This document shows, piece after piece, positions 1 through 10,781 of a DNA stretch of 33,545 bases. The position numbers were made by a program, and so were the translations under genes. Position 1 is the first letter of the stretch. The number at the start of each line of letters is the position of its first letter. The notes below the pieces were generated by a model. That model saw only the letters and a program-made list of their open reading frames with translations. It was not told the origin of the DNA and did no database searches. The DNA comes from Planoprotostelium fungivorum (Eukaryota > Evosea > Variosea > Cavosteliida > Cavosteliaceae), in contig MDYQ01000336.1 of NCBI GenBank assembly GCA_003024175.1, positions 1 to 33,545 of the forward strand, read 5' to 3'.

Positions 1-34
1 GAAATCACCCGCCCAATTCAGTTTCAAATTCAAC

Positions 35-1155
35 ATGAGCATCGTTGATGAATCTCACGTCATATACGTCAATGAGAGGCATCACGAAGAGGAATTACGG
101 AATGCATTCAATAGTCTCATCGATACCATGCTCGCCAACAACCGCCAGACGCGAAGGCAGATGAAATCTTATTCCTCCTTAGAACGTCAGGTTCAAATCT
201 TAACCGAAGACAATCACCGTCTTAAAATGGAAAACGAGCATCTTCGGGGCCAATTGACGTTCAACGATGAACGATTAGAAGATTCACGGAGAGCCGTCGA
301 TTCATTGTCTCAAGCCATGAAAGAAGAAGCTGTAGAACAGGCAAAAGTCCTATCTGCGATCCAGAAAAAAGATCAAGAGGCAGAGAGCGAACTCAGAAGA
401 CATCAAAACCAATTAGAGGAATATCAGGAGGCAGTATCGGTGAGAGTTTTCGCAGTTGAAATGTCTCATGGATTTAGATTCTGACGAGCGCTCTTTCAAG
501 CTGGGAGCACTCATGTGTGGAGATCAGAGACTCTGTAGAGGATATAAGAGAACTAGCCTCACAATACCACACGAAAGACATAGAAGCTCGCAAAGCTCAA
601 TTGAAGCAATCTTTGCAAGACATGAACAGTGTTCTTTCATCTATAGCGGAATACATCTCTGCGATCGATGAGCAGAAGCGGGTTCCAGCGCGGCAGATGG
701 GTCAACTCCAACCAATCTTGGAGGAAATGAGCAGATTGATACAATCCATGACTGTCGACGCGTGGCAAGGAGAAATCGAGGAAGAAGGGACGTCACAAGG
801 GGACAGCCCAATGATGTCCCACATACAACAACTCGGTCAGCAGCTGGAGACTGTCAACGGGTCCCTGAGCGACTTTTTCAAGAGCATCCAACCGAAGACA
901 AAGAAAAAGGCAGTTGGGGTCGTGAGAAGCAAGGATATTGAGAGGAGCCTACCAGTCATCATGGACGACATCTACTCCAGCTTGATCTTCAAGACGCAGA
1001 GCCAGAGGATGGAATATTACAAAGAGAGGGATGCTGCGATACTCAAGTACAAGACCAAGATCAAAGAGTTGAATCAGGCCCTGCAGGAGTGCCAAGGCCA
1101 GTTGACTGCAAGGAAGGAAGTCCAAAATGTAGCCCACGTGATGCATAAACGATGA
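35..1155 (+). CDS. Coiled-coil protein of unknown function, 2 exons, 345 aa
   Basis: Exons 35-439 and 523-1155 are joined by an 83-nt intron (gtgaga...tggag) in phase 0, giving 345 residues. I do not recognise a family. The first exon is almost entirely heptad-like and rich in Glu, Gln, Lys and Arg, as in long coiled coils. A second coiled region covers about residues 140-190, followed by an acidic Gly/Ser linker (EEEGTSQGDS) and a basic patch (KTKKKAV). A final coiled segment ends in an Arg/Lys-rich tail. The ATG at 35 is the first in frame; the window begins only 34 bases upstream, so an earlier exon cannot be excluded. The stop lies 15 bp from the stop of the convergent dehydrogenase gene. 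A scaffold, cytoskeletal or centrosomal role is only a guess from composition. Confidence 0.7.
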
Positions 1156-1169
1156 ATCGAATATCCTCT

Positions 1170-1175
1170 TTTATT
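1170..1175 (-). terminator. AATAAA polyadenylation hexamer overlapping the dehydrogenase stop codon
   Basis: Read on the minus strand, AATAAA begins inside the last sense codon and contains the TAA stop (1173-1171). The 3' UTR must therefore be very short and may overlap the 3' end of the convergent coiled-coil gene. Confidence 0.5.
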
Positions 1176-2424
1176 GCAAGACGGAGACCACCATCGATTT
1201 TGAAACGTTCCACAGTCTCTGTCCTACGTCTCGGTCATACGATACCTTACTCGACTTGGTCATCTTCATCCTTGAAAAGTATTGACCTCCCACACCCTGC
1301 CATTCAGTCAGAGAAAGGAGAGCGAAACAGTTCGAGGGAGGCACCTCGTATGTGGGAGAGGTGACGAGGTGAATGATAGGTGCAGCCCCACTACTGGTAT
1401 CCCAATGTACAAAAGACCAAAGGGCCTTGAAGAGCCACACGATAGGCGAGGGAAGGTACTCCACGATGTTGGAGGCTATGTATCCTGGATGGACTGCATT
1501 GATGGTCGCTTTGCATCCCACTATCCCATCGAAATGCTTTTGGATGCTCCTGCGTTCCATTGATATGAAGATCAGCCCACAGTACACACTTGGCATGGTA
1601 AATCTGAGCTAGTTTTGATCGAGCGTATGCGATAATGTGGGGAGATTTGACGCTCTCGATGTCCGAGAAATCCAATTCCGCTGTGTGGAGTAAATATCAA
1701 TGGAGAGGCGATAGATGATCCACCGATGTGATGCAGAGATGATGTGACATTGACCACTCTGGCATTGTTTCGGGTCAAATTATCCAGCAGAAGGTCTGTG
1801 AGGAGGTAATGACCGAGATAATTGGCGGCAAATTCGACAGCGACACCGTCAGCAGAACGGCGTTGTCCATTTGGGATTGCATTCGAGTTAAGAAAGAGGA
1901 CACCGGCATTATTCACCTTCTCATTGTCATCATCACATTCTCCTTCCACCCAACTCACCAGTACGTCGATCTAATTTGTTCAGTATGTATCACGTGTCGT
2001 CTAATAAATTGTACATACCTCTATCTTCTTTTCAAATATCGTATTGGCAAACGATCGAATCGACTTATTCGAACACAGATCGAGCGGAATGAACTCGATT
2101 CGTGAGCTTCCAGATGCATTTTGTATATCCTTAGCCGCCTGCAATGCTTTTTCTTTGTTCCTGCAAGCTATCCGCTCCTCAGCGCGTTGCATCGGATTAA
2201 AAATCACCCATGATAATCCGAGCTCCCATCTCTGCAAGAGATTTTGCAACATCTTTACCAATTCCTGAATTTGAGCCAGTGATGACGACCGTCTTCCCTC
2301 TCATATCTACTCGTTCCAAAGGTATTGGTCGCTGGTGTCATTATTAAAGTAAAGCAGAGATACTCACCAACCAAAGGTGAAGGAGATACATGAGAATGAA
2401 GAATACCCCAATTGAAAAGAACAT
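1171..2424 (-). CDS. Short-chain dehydrogenase/reductase, retinol-dehydrogenase-like, membrane anchored
   Basis: Eight exons on the minus strand (2424-2368, 2331-2208, 2167-2019, 1970-1959, 1916-1724, 1680-1590, 1549-1345, 1296-1171) join in frame to 318 aa, the usual family length. Classical SDR marks are visible: the cofactor motif TGSNSGIG after a short beta strand, VNNAG, the catalytic Ser in NVTSS, and the YARSK catalytic Tyr/Lys, then INAVHPG. The N-terminus ([19 protein letters not shown]) is a hydrophobic signal anchor, typical of ER or lipid-droplet retinol dehydrogenases. The start at 2424 gives this anchor cleanly. Seven introns are 36-48 nt. Exon 4 is a 12-nt microexon encoding IDVL just before VNNAG. 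The substrate cannot be told; an NAD(P)-dependent oxidoreductase acting on a lipid, steroid or retinoid is likely. It is divergent from the helicase gene, 111 bp away. Confidence 0.9.
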
Positions 2425-2474
2425 CGCAGATGGAATCTGACAAGGCAGCTTGTAGGCAGGTTGGTTGTTTACTT

Positions 2475-2486
2475 GGTCACGTGACC
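2475..2486. promoter_or_regulatory. Perfect palindrome GGTCACGTGACC in the divergent promoter
   Basis: The 111-bp spacer between the dehydrogenase start (2424) and helicase start (2536) contains this 12-bp perfect palindrome around a CACGTG core. Its central position suits a shared control site. CACGTG is the classic bHLH/bZIP recognition core; that a factor binds here is inference. Confidence 0.45.
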
Positions 2487-2535
2487 GTTCCACTCCTTTT
2501 CTTCCTATTTCACTTTTCAGCCCCACGCGATCAAG

Positions 2536-4666
2536 ATGTCGGTTCTGAACCTACTTTCGAAGAGAGCTCTCTTAACTGCTAGACAACTCACAACATCCCC
2601 CTCTATCCGTCTTGGCTCTCACTTTCGTGTAACTAGTGGTCTGAGCCTTGCATCAAAACAATCAGGAACAAAGATCCTGCAGAGAACAGCATTTGGAAGA
2701 AGAGAGGACAGAAACTCATCCAGCAGCGCCGATGTCTTATTCAAGGAGCTGTTCGATGACATCACAGATCTTGATCAATTGTCAGCAGATAAGAAAGACA
2801 TGACAAAAGTGAGGTCATAAGTAGGAAGAGACAGATGATAACATTTTCGTTAGTATTCAGGGGCCAAAGTAGAAATTACCGGAGGACCACACCCCGATCC
2901 AATAGAAGGGTTCGCAGACCTTGAATTTGGTAATTTTTCTTCATCATCTGTCATACTTACCCCAATAGAACCAAGAGTGCTGCGAAATTTGACGACAATG
3001 GGGTACAAAGAGCCAATCCCCGTGCAGAAATATTCACTCCCCATCATCAACAGTGGAGCTGACCTGATGTCCTGCGCTCAGACTGGTTCTGGAAAGACAG
3101 CAGCCTTTCTCCTTCCCATCATCAACAAGTGCATACAGTTGAAGAGTGCGTCTTGCTCGATATAGAGAAATTGATTGGAGCAGGTGGAAAGGGAATGGAG
3201 AAAACCGAGGTCGAGAGGAGTGCAGCACCGGTAGAACAAATGAACAGACCTTCGGGAGGATTCCAGAGAGTAGCAGGAGGATTCGAGAGAGTGACAGGAA
3301 ATGGATTTGGAGGGCCAGAAGGAATGAGCGGAGGAAGGAGAGAGGGATTCGGAGGGTTCAGATCAGAGGGTGGTTTCGGTCGTTCGAGATCAAACCCCAT
3401 CGCTCTCATCCTGGCACCCACCAGAGAACTGGCACAGCAGATCGAAAACGAGTGCAGAAAGTTCACCTTTGGAACCAGAGGTGAAGGAGAGAGAAGAGGA
3501 GATCTGACGACAACAGTGCAAAGTGCCTGCCTCTTTGGAGGTGCACCCGCAGGACCTCAGATCAGCCGATTGTCTGGAGCGGACATCGTCATCGCCACAC
3601 CAGGAAGATTTGAAGATCTGAAGGAGAGAGGATGCCTCAGCGTATCCAACATCAAATTCCTCGTTCTCGATGAGGCCGATCGCATGCTTGACGTTGGATT
3701 CGGTCCCGCCATCAACTCCATCGTCAAGGATCCCAATTTTCCCTCCAACAACGACAGACAGACTCTCCTCTTCTCAGCCACCTTCCCAAAGTACATCATC
3801 TCAAGGAAATCATCTCGCTCACACCTCACAGAGAGATCCAACACCTGGCCAAATCTCTGCTGAAGCCCAGCCATCTCTTCTTGGTCGTGGGTAGAATCGG
3901 ATCAGCATCCGAGTTGGTTCAACAGCAGATCATCCGAACACCCTCCCTCGTAGACAAGGAGGAGACTCTCATTGAGGTGAGAGGGTAGAGGGGATGTCTC
4001 TGAGACGTTCAGTTGCTGGAGAAGAACCAAGTGGGCAAGACCTTGATCTTCTGCAAGACCAAGCACAAGGTAGACGAAGTGGGAGAGGCCCTGCACAGAA
4101 TGGGTGAGAGGAGAGGGAGAGGAAAGGAATGACTTGGATCAGGACACAAGGTGGCCACGGTGCACGGAGACTTTTCTCAAGGACAGAGAAACGCAGCCAT
4201 GAAGTCGTTCATCAGCAACCAAGTCTCTGTCTTGGTAGCCACTGATGTCGCAGCGAGAGGACTGGACGTGAAGGTGAAGGGAGAGTGAGGGAGGAGACTG
4301 AAGGGGACAGGACATCGAGACGGTGATCAACTTTGATCTCCCGATGGAGATCGACGACTACGTGCACAGGATCGGAAGAACGGGCAGAGCCGGAAGAACA
4401 GGAACGTCCATCTCCTTCTTCAACCCCAAAGATGATTCGAGGCTATCGAGCTCTCTCATCACCATCCTCTCTGATGCAAAGCAAGAGGTGAGGGAGAGGA
4501 AGTAAGACAAGGCTGACTGGATCAGGTTCCTTCCTTTTTGGAGGAGTCTGTCTCACGGAGACCGAGTTTTGGAGGTGGAAACAAGAGGTCGTTTGGAAGA
4601 AGAGAGTATGGTGGAAGTCAATCTTACGGTCAAGGTTCTGGTTCATTCCGCAATTCAAGGTTCTAA
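2536..4666 (+). CDS. DEAD-box ATP-dependent RNA helicase, Ded1/DDX3-like, probable mitochondrial presequence
   Basis: Nine exons (2536-2808, 2854-2929, 2969-3145, 3184-3790, 3832-3976, 4013-4103, 4143-4273, 4311-4487, 4526-4666) give 605 aa with all helicase motifs: Q motif GYKEPIPVQ (128-136), AQTGSGKT (153-160), [16 protein letters not shown] (338-341), [20 protein letters not shown] and HRIGRTGR (519-526). The enzyme should unwind or remodel RNA using ATP. The first ~35 residues are rich in Arg, Ser and Leu and lack acidic residues, as in a mitochondrial targeting sequence. A Gly/Arg/Phe-rich stretch ([19 protein letters not shown]) is inserted between motifs I and Ia, and the C-terminus is Gly/Ser/Arg-rich, both like Ded1-type RNA-binding regions. 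The intron 3146-3183 is the least certain; it ends in a tandem gag/cag acceptor, so a one-codon variant is possible. Confidence 0.93.
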
Positions 4667-4675
4667 GTCGCGTAC

Positions 4676-4681
4676 AATAAA
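4676..4681 (+). terminator. AATAAA polyadenylation hexamer 10 nt after the helicase stop
   Basis: The stop TAA is at 4664-4666 and AATAAA begins ten bases later, consistent with the very short 3' UTRs elsewhere in the window. Confidence 0.5.
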
Positions 4682-5004
4682 TCTTAGAATGACGAATGTC
4701 TCGATGCGAGATAGAAATCGGTAAGATATCTGAAAATGTTGTCTGCCTTGAGTGGTTAGAGTATAATGTCCGATGGTGCAAGATTTGGCATGGATAACAG
4801 CATGAAAAGTGTTGCAATTGTTACTTAAGTAAGGTGGCACGATACCATAGAGTTCCGATTGGAAAATTCTTCAATCACGTGACTTTTCGCCCTCTCCGCA
4901 CAAAACTTTTTACCACGAGGCTTGTATGGAAAACTCGTCTGACTTTGAATGCGATAATTATTTCACGCTTCAATGGCACATGAGACCCATGTTTGATCGT
5001 ATAA
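4682..5004. other. Intergenic spacer after helicase, no gene seen
   Basis: No coding pattern was found on either strand. A TCACGTGA box lies at 4875-4882, the same core as in the 2475 palindrome, but no gene follows it before the repeats start. Confidence 0.5.
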
Positions 5005-5259
5005 ATGAATAGATCGCATGTCTAGCTATCGGTAGCTCAAATTCTGGATCAAAAATTCGAACAGATTTTGAGAATTCGTGAAAGTTGTAGAGGTACCTCG
5101 GAACCATTGCGGATCTATGGGATATTTGACGTCTCTACAGCACATAAAAGATTTCTCGCTCAGATGTAACATGACCCCACACTCTGAAGACAATATTGGA
5201 TAGATTAGCTTCTGTTCTATCCATCATAAAATCATCAGAATTAAAATTTGAACAGATTT
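5005..5259. repeat. Copy 1 of a ~255-bp direct repeat
   Basis: This block, starting ATGAATAGATC and ending AATTTGAACAGATTT, is repeated with few substitutions at 5459-5714. Each copy carries the short motif TTCGAACAGATTTTGAGA near its start and a variant at its end. Copy 1 abuts transposase fragment A directly. No open frame; probably a non-coding or terminal part of a mobile element. Confidence 0.8.
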
Positions 5260-5457
5260 GATCAACTTCATCACAACTTTCTGCTTCTGCCAGTGCAATG
5301 GTCGCTGGAGATATGACAAGGAGGACACCAAGTATGGCCTGTCAACACGTCTCCACTTCTCATGTTCAAGATGCCTTGATCGTCAAGCCTGGGACACCAG
5401 CCCACAGATAAAACTGAGGGATCAAAGTCACACAGTGGTTCTCACAGTGAGAGAACA
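5260..5457 (+). mobile_element. Mutator-like transposase gene fragment, copy A
   Basis: About 200 bp nearly identical to 6238-6437 and 6990-7190. It encodes only the Cys-rich N-terminal part (FCFCQCNG...SCSRCLDRQAW). It begins abruptly after the first 255-bp repeat and stops at the N at 5458, where the second copy of that repeat starts. The fragment is thus bracketed by direct repeats, though the N means the right junction may be an assembly join. Confidence 0.7.
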
Positions 5458-5458
5458 N

Positions 5459-5714
5459 ATGAATAGATCAAATGTGTGGCTACCGGTAGTTTAAGTTTTG
5501 GATCGAAAATTCGAACAGATTTTGAGAATTCATGAAAGTTGTAGAGGTACCTCTGAACCATTGCGGATCTATAGGATATTTGACGTCTCTACAGCACATA
5601 AAAGATTTCTCGCTCAGATGCCACATGACCCCACACTCTGAAGACAATATTGGATAGATTAGCTATTGTTCTGACCATCATAAATTCATCAGAATTAAAA
5701 TTCGAACAGATTTT
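5459..5714. repeat. Copy 2 of the ~255-bp direct repeat
   Basis: Matches 5005-5259 over its whole length, including the run GTTGTAGAGGTACCTC and the block CCCCACACTCTGAAGACAAT. It begins immediately after the ambiguous base at 5458. Confidence 0.8.
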
Positions 5715-6055
5715 GAGATAATTGAGGAGAGAGAGAGGCCGCTCTCCGAAGGGCAAAATCGGAGGTCACGTGCGGGAACATCGATGCGATGTTCGCTCAA
5801 AATCGTCAATGCCGTTCACCACGAAGGCTCAATCGAGGTGGAGAGAAAGTATCGCAATACTTGGACGGGCAAAGAGACCCCATTGCGAGAGCGATGATAC
5901 AATGCAAAGGGAGCAATCGAGTGTGAGGATTACTATCGTGAGAGGAGAAATTTGACGGTAATGCAGTGTAAATTATTGTCTTCGGAGGTACCAGCACCTT
6001 TGGTTATCCATCCATCCAAAATGGTCAGTGGCAACGTTTAACCCAACTGACCGAT
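5715..6055. other. Spacer between repeats, no gene seen
   Basis: No exon structure or family signature was recognised. The stretch is GA-rich near 5720-5760 and carries one CACGTG at about 5766. Confidence 0.4.
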
Positions 6056-6722
6056 GATAGACGTGTTTTGTGCCCAAACACTCTTTGAATGATCTGGATC
6101 CGTCCATGGTGAGTTCGCTCGATTTGCCGGCATCATCTGAACATCACAGATGGATATTCCTCTACTACCAGATATTGAGCCAGCACAGCAGTTGGAGTTA
6201 GAGAATGAGAGTTTCCGTCTCATACATTTCCACACAATGATCAACTTCATCACAACTTTCTGCTTCTGCCAGTGCAATGGTCGCTGGAGATACGACAAGG
6301 AGGACACCAAGTATGGCCTGTCAACACGTCTCCACTTCTCATGTTCAAGATGCCTTGATCGTCAAGCCTGGGACACCAGCCCCACAGATAAAACTGAGGG
6401 ATCAAAGTCACACAGTGGTTCTCACAGTGAGAGAACAGTAAACATTAACATCTTCATCTGACCATCTCTAGAAAGAGAGAGCACATAAGGAGCCAAAGAA
6501 CCAACCTCTCATCAATGTGCGTGCCACACTTGCTTCTATAACACTGGGAGAGGAGGCTGGAGCTGCTGTCAACTTTGTCTTATCTAAGAAGAATATACCT
6601 CTGGTCCATATCACTGGGTCTTATGACGCCTGCTGGAGCAAGAGGTCACACATGCATCATGGGTCTGCATCTGCTGGCACAGGAGTGGTCATTGGACAAA
6701 AATCTCACAAAGTCATTCTCCG
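6056..6722 (+). mobile_element. Mutator-like transposase gene, internally deleted and 3'-truncated copy B
   Basis: Sequence from TAGACGTGTTTTGTGCCC to CAAAGTCATTCTCCG is nearly identical to copy C. A 41-nt intron (6110-6150 region) precedes the exon starting MDIPLLPDIE, followed by the Cys-rich region (FCFCQCNGRW, SCSRCLDRQ) and a second short intron. Relative to copy C about 170 bp are missing between ACACTGGGAG and GAGGCTGGAG, with short GAG microhomology at the join. The copy ends at about 6722 in unrelated sequence that runs to the N at 6809. It cannot encode a working enzyme. Confidence 0.75.
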
Positions 6723-6809
6723 CGGAGTGAGATGTAAAGAGTGTGACATCCGTTGAGTGGGAGAGGAGAAGGTAGCAAAAGGAGTCTGGAAGAAAGTGAA
6801 GGATCACTN

Positions 6810-8400
6810 ATAGACGTGTTTTGTGCCCGAACACTCTTTGAATGATCTGGATCCGTCCATGGTGAGTTCGCTCGATTTGCCGGCATCATCTGAACATCAC
6901 AGATGGATATTCCTCTACTACCAGATATTGAGCCAGCACAGCAGTTGGAGTTAGAAAATGAGAGTTTCCGTCTCATTCATTTCCACACGATGATCAACTT
7001 CATCACAACTTTCTGCTTCTGCCAGTGCAATGGTCACTGGAGATACGACAAGGAGGACACCAAGTATGGCCTGTCAACACGTCTCCACTTCTCATGTTCA
7101 AGATGCCTTGATCGTCAAGCCTGGGACACCAGCCCACAGATAAAACTGAGGGACCAAAGTCACACAGTGATTCTCACAGTGAGAGAACAGTAAACATTAA
7201 CATCTTCTGACTGTCTCTAGAAAGAGAGAGCACATAAAGAGCCAAAGAATCAACCTCTCATCAATGTGCGTGCCACACTTGCTTCTATTACACTGGGAGG
7301 AGGTGCTTCACTATTGGACAGACTCTTTGGATTCTTACATGTACCCCACCTCATGACTCATCGAACCTTTGATAAAATCTCACGGAAAATTGGATCTATC
7401 ATTGGAATTACAGCTGAGGAGAGCAAGGAGAAGTCTCGTCACACAGAGGTCCCTCTGTCAGAGGAGGCTGGAGCTGCCGTCAACTTTGTCTTATCTAAGA
7501 AGAATATACCCCTGGTCCACATCACTGGGTCTTATGACGCCTGCTGGAGCAAGAGGTCACACATGCATCACGGGTCTGCATCTGCTGGCACAGGAGTGGT
7601 CATTGGACAAAAATCTCACAAAGTCATTCTCCGGACCATTGTTCCTCACTACTACGGAGAACACACCCATTGCGGAAAATGGTGTAAAGGACGCGGCAAC
7701 CCACAGTGGCAGTCAATTCTGAACCATACAGGCCTCCAATCTCAGCTCAACAGCATCATCGAAACCTTTGCGTGCGACGTCAACGCCAGAAAGATCGCAC
7801 ACATCTCAACGAAACGAGACGTTCAATTCCGTTCTTCGCCACTATTTGCCGAAGGATACGAACAAAGGACGCAATGCAGCATACACATCATGCGTGGATC
7901 TGGCCATCATTCACTTCAACGAAGGATCATCTGCTGCCTACAAATGATTGCGTCGGTTTTTCCGGTTGAGAATGGATCACTTCTCTCCCGACTACTGGAA
8001 TATGCACGACAAAAAAATTAGTGATCCAAATGCATGGACACCAACCAGAAAAACCAAATCAGATGTCAAGTACCACTCTCTCAACAGTTCGTGGATCGAT
8101 TGGCTCGCACAACGGGATACCACGCAACATACAAGAGTTCAGAGAAGAGGAAGAGGCGAAGAGTGGAATTGAAGGGGCAGAAGACATCACAGAAGAAGAG
8201 GAGAGTGGTGGGGCCATCATATTCAACAGGCGTGGGTATAGCCGATGGATTCATAGAAAGCCAACGCCTGAAGAGACCAACAACTCGAATTGTTTTGGCT
8301 CATCAGTCTTCCCGCGAGGCGATAAAAAGGCGCGCCGTCGTGAGGATCAAGCTCGCAAGTCACGTGATAAAATTGTAGATCGTGGAATCTTCCAGTCGGA
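6810..8400 (+). mobile_element. Mutator-like transposase gene, longest copy C
   Basis: The most complete of three copies. In order it shows a start exon, a 41-nt intron ending at 6903, MDIPLLPDIE, the Cys-rich FCFCQCNG...SCSRCLD block and a 42-nt intron. Then come NVRATLASITLGGG, HITGSYDACWSKRS and GTGVVIGQKSHKV (the DGSWxKRG-like core of this family), HCGKWCKGRGNP, NETFNSVLRHYLPK, DLAIIHFNEGSSAAY, and a basic Lys/Arg C-terminus ending near GPSYSTGVG. This order matches the Mutator-like transposase domain found in animals and protists. The last third is read in more than one frame with an internal TGA near 7950, so it is either decayed or contains further introns. No terminal inverted repeats could be assigned. 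Confidence 0.75.
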
Positions 8401-9317
8401 ATCACTACCGCCAACATAAGCCGATATGGTTCTTCTACCTTAAAAGTCCGCGGGCCTCTATCGTTCACTGAATTTCTGTCAAAGAAGAAGCAATGAAGTA
8501 AGCGCTCATAACTGGCAAAAGTCCTAAACGCGTTGATATTTCAAAATTCGCCATTTACAACGGAAATCACCCAGTTACACGACCATAGGCTTGGTCGATT
8601 TTGTTTCAGACAGCTTTCAATTTTGCGTTCACTTGGTAATACTGATATCTTTTATGTCATTATAATGATGGACTGAATATCGAGAGATCATGCACACCGT
8701 CATGACGATCGTCAACTAGACTGGCTCGGTTTCTCCATAACGCTCACATGAGTTTTTGTCTCATTTCGCAATACCCAACACCGTCACGTCACTGACGATG
8801 TGTCGTGCGCTTCCAGTGATACATGACCTTTCCTCCCAAGAGATCCCTCGTGAGTGATTCGACGGGTTGCTCTCAGTCTCTTCTGATCCTCACCGATCTT
8901 CTGTCCTAAGGATATTCCTCTCATATCGAGTCATCTATCACCTAGGTTCTGTCCAGGCACCTAACTTCGAAGGAAGGGCGGGCTACAGCAATAGAAACGC
9001 CGGCCACGGGACCCAAAGAAGAAGATTTCGTCAAGGTGGCTTATAGATCGAGGTGGATCACTCTGAAGTCGAACGGAAGAAGTATTTATATATTCCAAAC
9101 GATATTAATTGGACCTCGCAAAAGAACGAAGGCGAAGATGACGATCATGCCCAGTTGTGTGAGCTACAATGGAAAGAATTTCATGGATTGAAAGGGACAC
9201 ACAACTCAGAGAACATCACAACATTCAGAGGACCGCTCTATCGAATTATGATGTATTGTTCTGCAAGTTCCCTTCTCGCTTTAATTCCTCTACGAGATTA
9301 GACAAGGCCGAGCCTGA
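8401..9317. other. Intergenic stretch, no gene recognised
   Basis: About 900 bp without a family signature or a convincing exon chain on either strand. The 3' part (8980-9310) has open stretches but no splice-consistent protein. It separates the transposase copy from the 3' end of CDC123. Confidence 0.4.
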
Positions 9318-10542
9318 TTAAAAATGAATTGACTCGTATCGAGTGGAGTCACCTTCAGATAGATCAATCAATTCGAACGGGACTCGATTCTCCAGTGATT
9401 TGGGCTTGATACCTGCGTTAGACCCCACAATTCTCATATCTGGAAGCAGGTCGCTGTTGGCATCCCATAGATGTAGCTCGCTCCATTCGAACATGAGTCC
9501 ATCTGTTACCTAATCTTATCATTGTCTCTTCCATCTTCGTTCTTCACCTCCCCAAAAGGATTGAAGTCCACCAGCGTCACCGTCTTATTCTTCGTGATGT
9601 AGACATCAAATACATCTGTTGGGTGGTGAAGGAGAAGCATCCCACAATATGATACACAAGAGAGGATACAGTCGGGGTCAGGAAACTTGTCCATCACTTT
9701 GTCTACGAAGAATTGTACAATCCTTCCTCGAATATCTTCTTTCTCATCTTGGAGAAATGAATAGAACGAGTCGTCGTGCCTCTGGCTGATTCCTCCCCTA
9801 TATCAGAACGTCTCATCATCCAAACAGCACACCGAATAAAATCTGGTTCTTGACAAAGCATCTGAATTCCATTGATGGCTTCATGTTATCGTACCACTTC
9901 CTCAACACCAAGCACACTTGGGTGGGCTTCCTTTTGTCTGACACGGGCCAACACTTCTCGAAGCTGAGAGACTTGAGATACCATACTTCATTTGTGTGCT
10001 CACGCGTGATACAAGTCGTGAGATATAAAATCAGAGCTCTTCAAGAGGAGGTAGATGTCCTCTGGCTTCTTGCATTTGAGATTGCCGCTGGTCATCATCC
10101 ACGTTGCATCCTGCCCATCTCAGCAATTGAAACGGAATACATCACCTTTGGAGAGCTCCAGTTGAGTTTGGGAAAAACAGAACCTCCAAACTCTACGATG
10201 ACCTGTTCGATCTCCTCATCCAGTTCAGGGAAGGCCGGTAACTGTGCTTGATTCTCCCCCTATGTTGTTTAGTCTTTCAGAAGGTCATATGCCTCAAACC
10301 TGGTCATCATCTGACCATTCCGGTTCGCCTGCATCAAAGCGATCGTATTCGTCTTGTCTACTGACGACTCCATCCATCACGATTCCGTCTGATTCCAACC
10401 ATTGCAAAACGTTTTCTGTCAGAGGAATGATACGGCTTGGAAAGGTGCATTGCAAGAAATTGGGATACCATTGATCGAATGAACAATTGATTATGTGAGA
10501 ATCTCTTAAGAAAATCTCTTCTCTTTCTTCTGTTTCCGTCAT
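9318..10542 (-). CDS. CDC123: Cell division cycle protein 123 homologue (eIF2 assembly factor)
   Basis: Seven exons (10542-10300, 10259-10146, 10110-10004, 9963-9833, 9792-9670, 9615-9548, 9509-9318) join to 325 aa, full length for the D123 family. Diagnostic blocks appear in order: WLESDGIV and [90 protein letters not shown] and [11 protein letters not shown]. These belong to the ATP-grasp-like fold whose acidic residues bind ATP-Mg; in yeast and animals Cdc123 joins eIF2 gamma to eIF2 alpha/beta and so permits translation initiation. All six introns are 35-54 nt. It is the only host gene in an otherwise repeat-filled 10 kb. Its start lies about 100 bp from dispersed repeat 10641-10781. Confidence 0.95.
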
Positions 10543-10640
10543 CTTCAGAGATTAGCAATCATCTGATCTGAATGACATCATCACAGTACGATTACGAATA
10601 TTTATTCTCAAAATTTATCCGATTTATGGAGGAATAACCT

Positions 10641-10781
10641 CACTGAATGCTCGCCTCCTGTGTTCTGTTTGGTAATCCTCTGCAAAACATTTCTAAGCGT
10701 TCGCGCGCTCTGTACTCGCTTTGTGCAGTCTGGGTGGAAATCTATACACTCAAATCATACAAAAGACACAATGAGGCAAAA
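10641..10781. repeat. Dispersed repeat, matches 30151-30290 in the same orientation
   Basis: About 140 bp (CACTGAATGC...GAGGCAAAA) matches 30151-30290 with roughly a dozen substitutions. It forms the outer edge of a longer two-copy element (see 11438-11870 and 30731-31129). Confidence 0.8.

Noticed and set aside
3122-3466. Minus-strand Pro-rich open frame in the helicase
   Set aside because: Mirror of the Gly/Arg-rich insert; the helicase frame is certain.
3788-3816. A 14-bp near-duplication that looked like a frameshift in the helicase
   Set aside because: A 41-nt intron at 3791-3831 restores [12 protein letters not shown], the expected post-SAT sequence, so no frameshift is needed.
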